A stretch of DNA of 64,000 nucleotides from Tupaia tana. Lineage: Eukaryota > Chordata > Mammalia > Scandentia > Tupaiidae. This document shows, one piece after another, positions 11,462-22,879 of the stretch. Within the stretch, counting starts at the first letter, position 1, and each line of letters starts with the position of its first letter. The stretch is taken from the NCBI GenBank assembly GCA_026018925.1, contig JAKSZU010000006.1, positions 197,519,449 through 197,583,448 of the forward strand. Reading direction: 5' to 3'. A program made the translations under genes and the position numbers. Under the pieces are notes generated by a model that worked only from the letters and a program-made list of their open reading frames with translations, did not search any database and was not told the origin of the DNA.

Positions 11462-11662
11462 GTCTACTAATTCTTAAAATATAGTCTTTAATCAGCAACA
11501 TGAGCATCATCAAGGAACTTGATAGAAATGCAAATCCTTGCACTCAGCCCCAGTCCTAGTGACTCAGAAATGCTGCAGGTAGGCCTAGCAATCTCTGGTT
11601 TAACACACCTTCTGGGGGGATTCTAATCCACACTAGAGTTTGAGTACCACTGGGCTTGTCAG
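11462..11662 (+). mobile_element. MER5A (hAT-Charlie MITE)
   Basis: CATGAGCATCATCAAGGAACTTG, AGAAATGCAAATCC, CAGCCCCAGTCCTAGTGACTCAGAAATGC, AGCAATCTCTGGTTTAACA and GATTCTAATCCACACTAGAGTTTGAGTACCACTG are in MER5A order. This is a non-autonomous hAT element of the ancient eutherian layer. Confidence 0.85.
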
Positions 11663-11999
11663 ACATCCCAACTTCAGCTCTATTGACGCTTACCAGTTCC
11701 AGGTTTAGGCAGATGGTTTGCAGTCATTGTGACTTATAAATGCATTAATCACATAAGGCCTTTAGCCTAATCCTTGGCAATTGGTAAGCACTCAATAATT
11801 TATTACTATTGTCACTTGGCAAGCCTTCCCTTTACTTTTAAGTTATTTCCATTCCACAACATGGTTGGGAAAGCTTATTTAGGGCTTCTTATCTCTTTTC
11901 ACCATCGTTACCTTTGATAGCACCACGCTCACCACTCACTACCCCACTAATCTTTTCTAGTAGGATAAAATTTACCATTTTAATTTTTTTCTTTTACTT

Positions 12000-12258
12000 T
12001 TTTTTTTTTTTTTTTTTTAGGTTTTTGACACGGGTTGTACGTGCTCATCTAAGATAGAAAGAGAGAGGGAAAGTGAGATATTGCTCCATTTTGGCAATTA
12101 CTCACCACAATTCCTTTTACTCTATTGTTGTCTCAGGATTTTAGGCATGTGTGCATACACATGCTTGGTGTAATTTTCAAGCAGACATCCCAGGGCTCAA
12201 ACTACAGTTGACCACATAGGAGTCCAGTGCCTTGACCACCATGCCACCTGCTAGCCTC
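12000..12258 (-). mobile_element. SINE-A copy, old, with TSD
   Basis: Antisense with a long T run at the low end. The head ends CCACCTGCTAGCC. The target duplication CCATTTTAATT is at 11975-11985 and 12261-12271, inside the L1. Confidence 0.8.
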
Positions 12259-12635
12259 TTCCATTTTAATTATTTTTAAGAGTAATGTTCAATGGTATTA
12301 AGTATATTCACATTGCTTTGCTACCATCATCACCATCCATTTCCAAAACTTTTCATCTTCCCAAACTAAAACCTTATATCCATTAAACAGTTCTAAATAA
12401 TTTCTCATTTTCCTTTCCCACTCCCCTCCTCAGAAACCAGCATTCTATTTTCTGTCTCTACTAATGTGACTTCTCTTGGTATCTCATAAAAATGAAATTG
12501 CATAGTATTTGTTCTTCTGTGATTGACTTATTTTACTTGAACATGATGCCCTCAGCATTCATCCATGTTATAACATAGGTCAGAATTTCCTCCTTTTTAT
12601 TTTTATTTTAATTAACTAATTAACTTGTTATTTTA

Positions 12636-12885
12636 TTGTATTTATTTATTTATTTTGCCAGAGGGCACATGCAATCACCAGAGAAAAACCAAGAAAGCTC
12701 TTCCCCTCAGCGGGGTGTATTCATGTTCCAAGTCTTCTTCCTCCATTTCTCTAGCCCATCAGGATCTTGGGCACACATATACATGTGCTCAGTGTGTTTT
12801 TCAACCCAACAGAGCTGATAATTTAAGTAGCATTTGGCCATGCGAAGTCCAATTCCCACAACTGTGGTGCCACAGTTGTCCCTCC
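12636..12885 (-). mobile_element. SINE-A copy, old
   Basis: Antisense. TTTGCCAGAGGGCACATGC begins the body after a TATTTATTTATT tail. GGATCTTGGGCACACATA and GTGCTCAGTGTGTTTTTCAA follow. The head region is diverged. Inserted in the same L1 as the preceding copy. Confidence 0.7.
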
Positions 12886-13084
12886 TTCCTTTTCTAAACC
12901 TGAATAATAATCCATTATATGTATACTATATATTGTTTCCTCAGTCATCTGTCGATGGACACTTGTAGTTTCACCTTTAGGCTAGTGTGTATAGTGTTGC
13001 TATGATTATGGGTGTACAAATATCTTTTTGAGCCCCTGCTTAAAATTCTTTTGGGTGTATGAATAGCCAATACCCTCTTTTCTA

Positions 13085-14035
13085 TAACATTAAAGCAGCT
13101 GTTAAAAGTCTGTCTTTGTTTTTAAAAAGCCTTACTCTCTTATCTCCTCTGTCAAGCTGGCTTGGCCTTAGTAACCAGAGAGCAGTACATCACCCTCAGT
13201 ATTCTGAAGAATGCTATAGGATTGCCTGACAAGCTTTGAAAACTTGAAACTGAGTGAGTAAAAGACAATCTTCCTTTAAAACATCTACATAGGTCTTTCC
13301 CTAGCTTACATTTCATTTTAATTAATGGCTTTTCTGTCCCATCTACAAATACAAAGAACTCAAAGAGAACATTTTATTTTATTCTGCCCCACTGGTGACA
13401 GGGACTTGAAAATAAAGAGGGATTATAAGGACTATTGGCCATGATAACTTATTTTTCTTCCAGTTGTTTCCAACCAAGCACGCAATATCATTAACTTTGA
13501 TTGTGGTCATCCCTTTGGCTTCAGGCTTAATCTATTTTGACTAGGAATATTGTCCTCGGAAACACTACAATTTCCTGAAGAGACTGTGAATCAGCAGTCT
13601 TGCCTAAAATCATACATGGTAATTATCTTTCCTCTGCTCGAAGGATATACAAAGACAGTATGTCATTGTGAGCTACAGGTTTTCTTTTTTTAGTGTCTAC
13701 CTTCTGGCTAAGCTGTAAGGTAAGGCAATTAGATACCCAACATTTATAACAGACATCTTTAACTTCCCTCATATGTTCTGCAGAAGTTAAGCACAAAGAT
13801 AATAGACTTTAACTAGCAGTTAGGAGGTTTAGACGTCAAACCCTTTAGACAGCATAAAATATGGTGGCGAGACAATACACAATGTGCTCATTTACAGCTC
13901 AAAACCACCATGAGCTGAAATATTTAATGTAGAATTATTCCTACCTGTGAGGTCTGCAAGAAATGGGTACTGAATATATTTTATACAAGACTTTCAGTTT
14001 GAGTTTTGTCAAGAATTAACTGAACAAGTGTGATC
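13085..14035. other. No gene or clear repeat recognised
   Basis: Unique-looking sequence. No open frame with recognisable protein similarity and no repeat I can name. Confidence 0.45.
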
Positions 14036-14039
14036 CCTC

Positions 14040-14225
14040 TAGGAGGCAGTGTTGGGTAATGGGATGTGGTGTGGATCCAGGTCAGCTAGGTTGCTATGAA
14101 CCTGTACCTCTAGCTATATGACCTTGAGCAAATTACTTAAATTTTTCATATCTCAGTTTCTTCACCTGAAAAGTAAAGATACAAATAGCACACGCAGGGT
14201 GTTTTCTGTTATTCGAGGGTAACTG
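14040..14225 (+). mobile_element. MIR relic
   Basis: Sense MIR: GGATCCAGGTCAGCTAGGTTGC, CTAGCTATATGACCTTGAGCAAATTACTTAA and TCTCAGTTTCTTCACCTGAAAAG match the CORE-SINE middle in order. Confidence 0.8.
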
Positions 14226-14883
14226 ATACCTGGAAGAGGCCACATAAAATAAATGCATCAAGATGTCATTGAGAAAAATAGATGTTATTGGGACATTTTC
14301 TTGAAAACAGAACTAAAAATTATACTAAATGTAAAATTATCTTACACTTAACCAATTTAGCTTAAAATTTCAACTGTACAGTTATTCTCAAGGAAAAAAT
14401 TAATTACTTAGGTTTTTGTTCAATTTTTCTAACAAAATTGTATAATTGTACTATATAATATTCATTATATATTTGGCTCTCTGAGGAAGATTAATAGGAT
14501 ATACATTTTGGAAAACTCTTCTGGGGTTTACTTAAGTTCTCAAGGACCTCTCCTATTCTTTAGAGATTATTTCTTCTGAAGCACTCATCATAGTTCCCAT
14601 CATTGTTTTCTTCAGCTGTCAACAAACTGAATTATATCAAACTCTCATTTGCCAACGGCTTTCCAAGTAATTCTACTAGCTCTCCTATATCACCTTCATC
14701 AACTTTGTGAGATCCTAAATGTTTGACAAATTGTGCTCTTCCCTTTGTAATCCATCTGCTTTATATTGTCATTGTACAATTTCAGGTTGTAAATATCTGA
14801 CAATCAATGAGGCTATGATCAGCAAAGGTGATTTCTCCACTGGCCAGGATAAACATAGGGACTTTAAAAGGTTTGTGGAATAC

Positions 14884-14968
14884 AAAACACTATAGCCTAG
14901 TGGTTAAGGGAGCTAGATCCCTTGTGTCCAACTGTGGTTTCAAATCTGGCCCCAGCAGCTTGAAAAAC

Positions 14969-15013
<45 letters not shown>

Positions 15014-15140
15014 GTGCATGCGTGCATGCCCCAAATCCCAGTATAATGGAGAAAGAGATTGCAGTGTGACCACACTCTACTGGGGAGAACTTTCTTCCTC
15101 TCTCTCACTTGGTGAGTACATACATCCTCTGGCAATTAAA
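14884..15140 (+). mobile_element. SINE-A copy, old, with (GT)n expansion
   Basis: Sense copy: CTAGTGGTTAAGGGAGCTAG, GTGGTTTCAAATCTGGCCCCAGCAGCTTG. The normal GTGTGCGTGCGTGC section has expanded to a (GT)n microsatellite at about 14974-15008. The tail is CCTCTGGCAATTAAAAAATG. Similar AGTTTTGTGGAAAA sequence on both sides suggests a decayed TSD. Confidence 0.85.
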
Positions 15141-15589
15141 AAATGAAAGTTTTGTGGAAAAATGGAAATAAAAGTGTAACTTTACTTTGGTGCAAAATTT
15201 TTGAAATCCATTCATAGGTTTTTCCAAATACGTATTTTATTTGAAGACCTTCTGGTATGCTAGTAAAAATAGGAGAAGATATCTGAATAAAGACAGATTT
15301 TAATAAATAGCCAACTTACGATTTTTTTGCTTTCCTGACACGTCTTAACCAAAGACTTGGAAAATGAATATTAAGATAGCAAAAATCTTGTTTCTCGTTA
15401 AGTTGTTAAACCCATGTCCTGTGCTTAGCACAGGGCCTAATGAACATTTGTACCTTAGTAGATAATGAATATTCTCATTATTAAGAGGACTCACATGTTC
15501 ATAGACATGTTGAAGACATTTAAATACAATTTAGAAATATAGGCTAAGAAAAATGTTTTCCTTAAATCAATTCCCACTTTCTATCCCTA

Positions 15590-15855
15590 AGTACCTTGAT
15601 TAGAAAGAAAGAAATCCCTTGCTCATCTATCTACCTCCATTTCTTACACCCTTTCCCCCTTTCTTGTCTTATCTTCCCTAAATAATACTTATTTCCATCT
15701 GCAATGCCATATGTTTATACCTATATGTGTTTTCCTCTGTCTCCTGCCACTCAAGTCTAAGCTCCAGAGCCCAAGGACTTGGTTTATTCTTATTGTGTTC
15801 CCAGCATCAAGAACAAGGTAGGTGTTCAGTAAGTGGACTGGATGTTGAAGGGAAG
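15590..15855 (+). mobile_element. L2 3'-end relic
   Basis: CAAGTCTAAGCTCCAGAGCCCAAGGACTTGG, TGTGTTCCCAGCATCAAGAAC and GTAGGTGTTCAGTAAGTGG follow the L2 3' terminus pattern. The upstream border is uncertain. Confidence 0.6.
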
Positions 15856-16194
15856 ACTCCTCTCATGCTCCTCATTCCAGGGCCGAAACGCCCAAGGGCC
15901 ATAACAACAATTTCGCAGTTAGGGAGCCTGGGCCACTAAGATCTGAAAGAGTCCTTGATATGAATAAGAAATATATCTGTGGGCACTGTGCAAATCCTAA
16001 GACAATACAGTGTGCAAATTCAATTCTAAAAGCACACCATACAATGACAGACTGGATAGTCACTGCAAATTCAGCTCCTCTCTGTCCTTAGACTAACCCC
16101 CATTCTAATTCAATTCAGACAGGATAGAAGAGAGTCCTGCAGGACAAAGGAAGGAAGTTGGAATTCTCCCTCCTACAAGGGAAAAGATTGGTGG

Positions 16195-16355
16195 TTGAGT
16201 CATAGTGTACTGGAAAGAACTACCCTGTGAGGGTCAGGAAACCTGCATGCTAATCTCAGCTCTGACACTAATTAGGACTGTAACAGAAAAATCACTTCAA
16301 ACTTTCAGGACTCTGCAACTTCATCTGTCTGATGAGGGTGAGGCTTGATGGGTAT
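16195..16355 (+). mobile_element. MIR relic
   Basis: Sense MIR: CATAGTGTACTGGAAAGAAC, GCTAATCTCAGCTCTGACACTAATTAGGACTG and CTTCATCTGTCTGATGAGG, in order. Confidence 0.8.
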
Positions 16356-16460
16356 TTGCTGGGAGCACTGGTCCTCTAGATCTATACTCACAGTAACCAC
16401 TAGCCACACGTGGCTGTGGAAATATTGCTAGGGCTATGTTAAAAATATAAAAACCAGAAG

Positions 16461-16732
16461 GGAACCAGCAGTTAGCGTAATGGCTATGTCACTGGACTCC
16501 CACGTAGTCAACCGCGGTTCATGTCCCAGACCCAGTGGCTTAAAACTCATGCTGGGCGCGTGTGCGTGTGTGCCCAAGATCCCGAGAGGAGATTGGAGGA
16601 GAAGGGATTGCAGCGTGACCATCCCCCCTGGGGGGTGATTTCTCGCTTTCTATCTGTATGTCTCTCTCTGTCTGTCTGGCGAGTGCATGCGCCCTATAGC
16701 AAAAACCTCTCCAAAAAAAAAAAAAAAAAATA
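16461..16732 (+). mobile_element. SINE-A copy, young
   Basis: Sense full-length copy with the head GGAACCAGCAGTTAGCGTAATGG, an intact A box, the CCCCCCTGGGGGG palindrome, a CT-rich tail, CCCTATAGC and an 18-A tail running into a (TA)n tract. It keeps several CpGs and is close to the copy at 47270, so it is among the youngest. Confidence 0.95.
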
Positions 16733-16751
16733 CATATATATATATATATAC

Positions 16752-16962
16752 TAGAGCAGGGGCTAAATGATGGCACAACAGTAAAGCATGATGGTCTGTG
16801 AAGCCAAACTATGGGTGAAGGCTCCAGGTTTGCATTCAGAGACGTTCTTGAGTACACTGGGCATGTGCATGCCCCTGATCCTGGGTTGTTGAAGCTGGAG
16901 GGGGATCACTGGGGATGCTAATTCTCTGTCACTCTTACTAATATTAAAAAAAAAAAAAAAGG
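16752..16962 (+). mobile_element. SINE-B copy
   Basis: Sense: ATGATGGCACAACAGTAAAGC, GACGTTCTTGAGTACACTGGGC, GCCCCTGATCCTGGG, TGTCACTCTTACTAATATTAAAA. It sits directly downstream of the SINE-A copy and its TA repeat, a tail-to-head arrangement. Confidence 0.7.
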
Positions 16963-16989
16963 GAAATGAACTTAGATAACAGTAATGCT

Positions 16990-17262
16990 GGACCAGCAGG
17001 TGGCATGAAATTTAAGGTACTAGAACCCACATGGCCAGCTGTGCAGCTCGAGTCCTAGACCTGGTGACTTGAAAAATCACATTGGGTACATGTGTGTGCT
17101 TGCCCAAAATCCCAAGAGGAGAATGGAGAAAGGACTGTGGCATGGCCATTCCCCCAGTGTGTGTGTGTGGGGGGTGATTTCTCACTTTCTTTCTCTCTCT
17201 CTTTCTCTCTGTGATGAGCACATGCACCCTACAGCAAAAACTAAAGCAAAACAAAAACTAAA
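16990..17262 (+). mobile_element. SINE-A copy
   Basis: Sense. GGACCAGCAGGTGGCATG head, a CTCGAGTCCTAGACCTGGTG B-box region, and GTGTGTGTGTGGGGGGTGATTTC where the palindrome has been altered by a GT insertion. The tail is CACCCTACAGCAAAAAC. Confidence 0.85.
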
Positions 17263-17311
17263 ACTATGTACAAAATAATGTTAAATATCCCATTAATAAT
17301 TTTATATAAAT

Positions 17312-17396
17312 TGGGGCCCACAGGTGGCATGGTGGTTAAGGTGCTAGATTTCCATTTGACTGACCATGGTTTGAGTCCTGGACCTGGCAGCTTGCT

Positions 17397-17443
<47 letters not shown>

Positions 17444-17500
17444 GCACATATGCCCTATAGCAAATTTAATAAATAAATAAATAAATAAATAAATATTTTA
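17312..17500 (+). mobile_element. SINE-A short form with (CT)n and (AAAT)n
   Basis: Sense. The head GGGGCCCACAGGTGGCATGG to GACCTGGCAGCTTG is followed directly by a pure (CT)n run at 17398-17438, then GCCCTATAGCAAATTTAATAAATAAATA. The whole middle section from GTGTGTGC through the palindrome is missing. Five further copies share this structure, so it is a subfamily, not a random deletion. Confidence 0.85.
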
Positions 17501-17764
17501 AAAAATAAATAACTTCATGTTGATTAATGTTAGAATAGTAATAGTTTTGTACATTGGGTTAAATAAAATACATGATTAAAATTAGGATAGCAGCAGAGGC
17601 TAGGCATGTATAGAGACAGACGATATGTGAGAAAACCCAGTACATTCTGCTCAGTTTTGCTGTGAACTTAAAATTGCTCTAGAAAAAGAAATTCTATTTT
17701 AAATAAATAAATAAATAAATATTTTTGCATAAAAATAAGGTTTACCTGTTTCTTATTTTCTCAC

Positions 17765-17828
17765 TTTTCCTTACTCTATTTCTGTCTTTCTCTGGCAAGC
17801 CCAAACACCCTCTGGCAATTTTTAAAAA
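17765..17828 (+). mobile_element. SINE-A tail fragment
   Basis: Only the 3' part is present: CTCACTTTTCCTTACTC, TCTTTCTCTGGCAAGCCC and CCTCTGGCAATTTTTAAAA. Strongly 5'-truncated. Confidence 0.5.
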
Positions 17829-18097
17829 AAATCTTAAATGCTATATGTAATTAAGATATGGTTGGCAGGATATTTCTATGTGACATATATCTGTATTGCT
17901 ACCCTACAAAATCTGAAAGAAGAAAATGTTTCTCTGATCAAACATTGCATATTGTATCCCCACACCTTAACAGTCCCCTCTCCCAGGTCATGATACTCAT
18001 TATCAAATGTGCACATGGAGCCTTTGTGTAGCACACAGTATATAGAAATCTGTTTAATTGGCATTTTCTAAATGCATGTGAAAATGGAATCTATTTT

Positions 18098-18365
18098 ATT
18101 TTATTTTATTTGCTATAAGGTACATGTGCTCACCACAAAGAGAGAGAGATAGAAAGCAAGAAATCACACCCCCCCCCCCCCCAAAGGGGAAGGGCCACAG
18201 CACAATCCCTTCTTCTCCATTCTCCTCTCAGGATCTTGGGCATACACATACACACACACACGCACACACACCCTGTGTGAGTTTAAGCCACCGGGATCAG
18301 GACTCAAACCGTGGTCGACTACATGAGAGTCCAGTGACATAGCCATTACGCCAACTGCTGGTCCC
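18098..18365 (-). mobile_element. SINE-A copy with TSD and a C14 run
   Basis: Antisense full-length copy. Perfect TSD AATGGAATCTATTTT at 18083-18097 and 18366-18380. The family CCCCCC element has expanded to 14 C at 18169-18182, and the GCGTGTGTG part to a CA-rich stretch. Confidence 0.95.
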
Positions 18366-18384
18366 AATGGAATCTATTTTTCAT

Positions 18385-19250
18385 TGAGTACCTATTCACA
18401 TTCTTCAGTTCTGAGGTAGACATTTGGGAAACAAGGGTACAAATTTTCTGTGGTCTTTTTGGAGTCTAATGATTTGAGATATTATGATTATAAAGAAGTA
18501 AAAGGAAGCCATGAGAGAGTGTCAAGATGCTTGTTCATACAGGTAGAGTTTTAGAATTGTTTCACACCAACACCTCATGGGAGACATACCAATTAATTGG
18601 ATGTTGAAAGAGGAGAAAGTTGGGAGACTAGAGCATGGAATGGAGGGATTAGAGAGAGGAAGATGAGCTCAGGCTCAGGGGTCTCCTAAGAGAAGTAAAA
18701 CTTGGCTCTCCTGTTTGGAATGCTGATGCTCTGAGAAACCAACACCACAGGAAGCACCAAAGTCATGGATAGAACAAGCAATGACAGCCCTCAAAGGAAA
18801 CTGGAAAACACAAAGTTAGAGACACTGCGAGTGCCAAGAGGGCTGCAGAATTCCAAAGTTTAGAGAACACAGTGGTTGTTGGTGAGTCAAACCCAGCCTT
18901 GGAGGCTGTGCTTCTCCCTGCTTTCCACCTTCTTACCCCTGGGACCCAGGGAGCAGCTGAGGGGAAACCCTTATGGGTTTATCTAGCCAGATAAAGCAAT
19001 GAAGCCACAGCCTGTGGCCTCTGACGAAGATTTCTATGCGGGTGATAAGGAATCTATTTCTGGTGCCTGACATTTCTGCCTGTATTTCCAGGCATGGTGT
19101 CCCAAGCTGAGTGTTATATGGTCCAAGACTTCTGGAGTTCCATTATTTACGGATGGCTCTCCTGAATGAACTTCAGAAATTTCCCTATTGCTTACCAATT
19201 TCTTTGTCCTCTGTAACTGCCAAAATATTGCCTTGTAGGATTGCTTTCTA
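18385..19250. other. No gene or clear repeat recognised
   Basis: Mixed-composition sequence, purine-rich around 18600-18700. No conserved open frame is visible, and I can name no repeat. Confidence 0.45.
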
Positions 19251-19254
19251 AAGC

Positions 19255-20935
19255 TCTAAGTATTTATTCTGAATTAATTTTGTTTATTGCTTCATTGAAG
19301 TATCACTTATATACAACAAAATTCACCATTTAAAATGTGAATGAGGTTTAGTAAAGGTATGCAACCACCACCTCAATCATGTTTTGGACCACTTCTATCA
19401 CCCCAGAATTTTCCTTGAGTTCCTTTGCAGCCATTCTCAGTCCCTACTCCAAACCCCAGGAAACCACTGATATACTAATGGTTCCTATATTTTTGCCTTT
19501 TTAGAATTTTCATATAAAATTTAATGTAAAGGGCCAGCAGGTGATGTGATGGTTGAGGTCTTAGACTCCCACATGGCTAACCACATTTTGAATCCCAGAC
19601 CTGGTGACTCGCTTTTTTACTTTCTCTTTCTCTCTCTGTCTCTGTCTCTCTCTGGTCAAATTTAAAAATATATAAGTAATTCTTTTAAAAATGTCCTTAT
19701 AAATAAAATCATACAGTACTATATGTGGTATTTCATTTCTGGCTTCTTTCAGTTGTGTCATGCTTTTGAAATTTATTTATGCTATTGAATCAATACTCCA
19801 TTTTTTTTAGTTGTTAATATCACTATTTTCCTTTTATGTATATATTAGTTGATGGGCATTTGGATTGTTTCCAGGTTGGTGTTAATTATGAAATAATGAT
19901 ACTGTGCACATTTATGTCTTTCAGTGGACATATATGTTCATTTCTCTTGAGTAATATATAATAGTAAAATTACTAGGTCATATAGTGAGTGTATGATTAA
20001 CATTTTAAGAAACTTCATTTTTTTTGAAATGGCTGTATTTTTTTGCATCCCCATCAGCAACGTATGAGATTTCCAATTGCCCTACAACCTCAACAATACT
20101 TGCTATTGTCAGTCATAAATCTTAGCTGTTGCAGTTTGGGTGTAGTGGTATCTCACTGTGGTTTTAAATTGATTTTCTATACTTACAATAAAGCTAGGCA
20201 TCTTTTCATGTGCTTGCTGACTACTCATATATTTCCTTTTGTGCAGCATCTATTCAAATATTTCTCTCTTTATTATTGAACTGCTTTTTTTATTATTGAG
20301 TTGGCAGAGAAATTTATTATTTAGACACAAATCCTTTGTCAGGCTTATGCCTTACAAATATTTGCTATTAGCTGGTGGATTGCATTTTCATTTTTTAAAA
20401 TATGGGGTTTTTTTTTTTACAAGCTAATGTTTTTAATCTTTATGAACTTACCAGTTTTACTTTCATGGTTCATGCTTCTGTGCTCTAAGAAACTTCATCT
20501 AACCCAAGGTCACAAAGATTTTATCCTATATATTATTTCTAGAAGGTTTATAGTGTTATCTCTTAGATTTAGGTCTATGATCAGTTTAGAATTGAATTTT
20601 GTATATGCTGAGGTAAAAAGGTTAAGGTATTTTTTTTAATACAAATATCCAGTTATTAAAGCGAGATTTATTGAAGACTATCATTTTCTTACCTTGGCAC
20701 TTTATCAAAATTCAATTGACCACATAAGTGGGGTCTATTTCTGAACTCTTCAACTCTGTTGCATTAGTCTACATGCTTATCCTTATTCCTATACCATTTT
20801 GTCTTAATTATTATAGTTCTTATAAAAAGTCCTAAAATCATAAGTAGAAGCCCTCTAACTTTGTTCTTCTTTTAAAAATAATTTTGGCTATTCTAGATCC
20901 TTTACCATTGCTGCATTTTAAATAAAGCTTTTTAT
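19255..20935 (-). mobile_element. L1M-type LINE, 3' UTR plus ORF2 end, antisense
   Basis: Plus-strand reading shows AACAAAATTCACCATTTAAAA (old L1 3' UTR), TATTAGTTGATGGGCATTTGG, AAACTTCATTTTTTTTGAAATGGC, CATCTTTTCATGTGCTTGCTG, AATCCTTTGTCAGGC and TAACCCAAGGTCACAAAGATT, all antisense L1 ORF2 C-terminal phrases in correct order. It is about 1.5 kb of L1 sequence, with a short-form SINE-A inside. All frames are broken. Confidence 0.85.
19530..19680 (+). mobile_element. SINE-A short form, inside L1
   Basis: Sense. GGGCCAGCAGGTGATGTGATGG to GACCTGGTGACTCG, then straight into CTTTCTCTTTCTCTCTCTG and CTCTGGTCAAATTTAAAAATAT. It has the same internal deletion as the copies at 17312 and 24230. Confidence 0.8.
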
Positions 20936-21049
20936 GTCTGGGAACTATAGCTTATATAATGCAATACCAGTTTTATAGACAAGTAAGCCACAGACTCCCA
21001 GACAGAAGTGTCTGACTTCACATCTCAAAATTAGTTTTCTGTCTCTATG

Positions 21050-21190
21050 TGGTCACATCTCATTTTCCTCCTGGAGTGTCACCTAAATGAGAGCAGGGAA
21101 GCAGGGACATTGCATATTTTCCTCACCTCTGAATCTCATATAAAATGGCACTCATGTTTGTTTGCAGCAAATATGTGTTGAACAAAAGAA
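21050..21190 (+). mobile_element. L2 3'-end relic
   Basis: ACCTAAATGAGAGCAGGGAAGC, GACATTGC, TCACCTCTGAATCTC and GCAGCAAATATGTGTTGAAC match the closing segment of L2. Only the 3' end is visible. Confidence 0.5.
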
Positions 21191-21194
21191 GAAA

Positions 21195-22150
21195 TCAATT
21201 CCAACAGAAGTTCAGTATCTTGTTTCTAATACCAAGGTCAATAGCAGAACTATATCAAGAACTTCAGTTTCCACATTCTGTCTTAATATTTTTTTTTCCA
21301 TTAGATAATCCAAGAAGAGGAGACAGAGAAGAAAAGGAAAAATAAGCAAATAGAATAGGAGGTAGATAAGAACAATATAACAAAGCTTTAATCAAGTTTT
21401 TGCTTTATTACATCTGAGCATATAGTTTGCAGCTTCTAGTCACTATTTACATGTTTATCCTTTGAAATCATTTTTAACATGCATAGAGATACCCTGGTGA
21501 TTCACAGATCCCAACCACAGCCTAAGCAGGAGATATTTCCTTTCTGAGCACAGTGCTGAGAAAATAAAGCACAGACACACAGGGCAGCACAGATCCTGGG
21601 AGTCAGCACTAGGTAGACCCTACTGGACCCTTCTAGACTGACAAGACTTCCAATTTGGAAAAATCTTCAGGAAGCAATATAAGGCAACTATTTTTTACAC
21701 CTAACAATTTAATTTCAAAAGAATTTCCATCTTAAAATTAATCTCTTCAGTATATTTATCTTTAAACCTGGAAAACTAGGCTTCAGAAAAATAAATACTA
21801 ATAGCATGGTGCTTATCTGAGAAGGGAAGTAGCTGCATAAGGAATTTACAACGATCAAAAGGTAGAGGTGTCTCTGACTCCACAACCTCTAATTCATGGG
21901 CCTGTAATCTTCTTAAACAATGATTATAGATACCAAATGTGCATTTGACGGGACTGGAATTGTCATTAATTTCTATGCAATATCCCATTGACTAAATTCT
22001 CTCTTTAAGTAAATACATGTCCTCTCCTTCAAATTAATGGGTGTCACTTACAGGTAACTGAGAGATTTAGTTCTATGATACGATGAAGCACTGTAAAGAC
22101 TTTGATTTACAAACAGTTATTAAAGAAGGACTTAGAAGGATTGCATCTAC
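21195..22150. other. No gene or clear repeat recognised
   Basis: AT-rich unassigned sequence with only short chance open frames. Confidence 0.45.
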
Positions 22151-22174
22151 TAGAAGTAGTCATTATTAGGAATA

Positions 22175-22268
22175 AATTAAATATATATATTAAATATTAA
22201 ATATATAATTATATATTTTATATACAAGTATATATGTAATATGTGTGTGTGTGTGTGTGTGTGTGTAT
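22175..22268. repeat. AT-rich and (TG)n low-complexity tract
   Basis: A run of TATATA/TTAAATATT sequence at 22175-22235 followed by (TG)n at about 22240-22267. It directly abuts the tail side of the antisense SINE-A copy. Confidence 0.8.
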
Positions 22269-22516
22269 TTAAGTTTTTGCCATAGGGTGCATGTGCTTTC
22301 CCAAGAAAGCCAGAAAGAGGGAAAGTGAGAAATCACCCCCCCACACACAGGGAAATGGCCATGTCACAATTCCTTCTCCTTCATTCCCCTCTTGGGACGC
22401 TGGGCATGGTTGCACACATGCCCAGTTTAATTTTTAAGATGCCAGGTCTAGGGCTTGAACTGCCATCAGCCGTGTGGGACTCCGGTGCCTTAATTACCAT
22501 GCTATCTGCTGGCAAC
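22268..22516 (-). mobile_element. SINE-A copy
   Basis: Antisense. GTTTTTGCCATAGGGTGCATG, GAGAAATCACCCCCCCACAC, GGGACGCTGGGCATGG, then the head TACCATGCTATCTGCTGGC. Diverged. Confidence 0.8.
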
Positions 22517-22555
22517 ATAAATGAAATATTTTATAATTAAATATATTATTTTTGT

Positions 22556-22790
22556 TTTAAGTTTATTTATTTCTTCCATAAGTGGCATAGACAGAGAAAC
22601 AGCTCCTACCACAAAGTTTCAATGCTGCAATCCACCCCTAGCTTCAACCAGCCCCAGATCATGGACACACATACACTTGGAATATTCAGGAAGGTCTCCG
22701 GATACAAACTTGAAATCTTCCCATGTGGGTCTGCCTCACAGAGCATCATATTTTACCTTTGTACCACATCCAAACCTTCAAAACTTATTT
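22556..22790 (-). mobile_element. SINE-B copy
   Basis: Antisense: TTTATTTATTTCTTCCATAAGTG, GCTGCAATCCACCCCTAGC, CCCCAGATCATGGACACACA, GGAAGGTCTCCGGATACAAACTTG, GTGGGTCTGCCTCACAGAGC. It retains more of the middle than most copies and is a good reference for the family. Confidence 0.75.
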
Positions 22791-22879
22791 TAATAGAGTC
22801 AAGAAATATTTGTTTGATGTAGGCTTTGTAGTGTAGACTAGGGCGAGATACTAGGTGCTGCGAGGGAAATACAAGACAA

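Larger units (their letters stand above)
11965..13080 (-). mobile_element. L1M-type LINE 3' end, antisense, with two SINEs inside
   Basis: Plus-strand reading shows the antisense old-L1 3' UTR (CATCACCATCCATTTCC, CCAAACTAAAACC, CCCTCCTCAGAAACCAGCATTCTA) and the end of ORF2 (TCTGTCGATGGACACTTG, GGTGTACAAATATCTTTTTGAG, GGGTGTATGAATAGCC). It is split by SINE-A copies at 12000-12258 and 12636-12885. There is no coding potential. Confidence 0.75.

Noticed and set aside
14828-15135. Open frames with VCVCVC or HTHTHT repeats
   Set aside because: They are translations of the (GT)n tract inside a SINE-A copy; similar RERERE or LSLSLS frames at 17241-17460 come from (CT)n.
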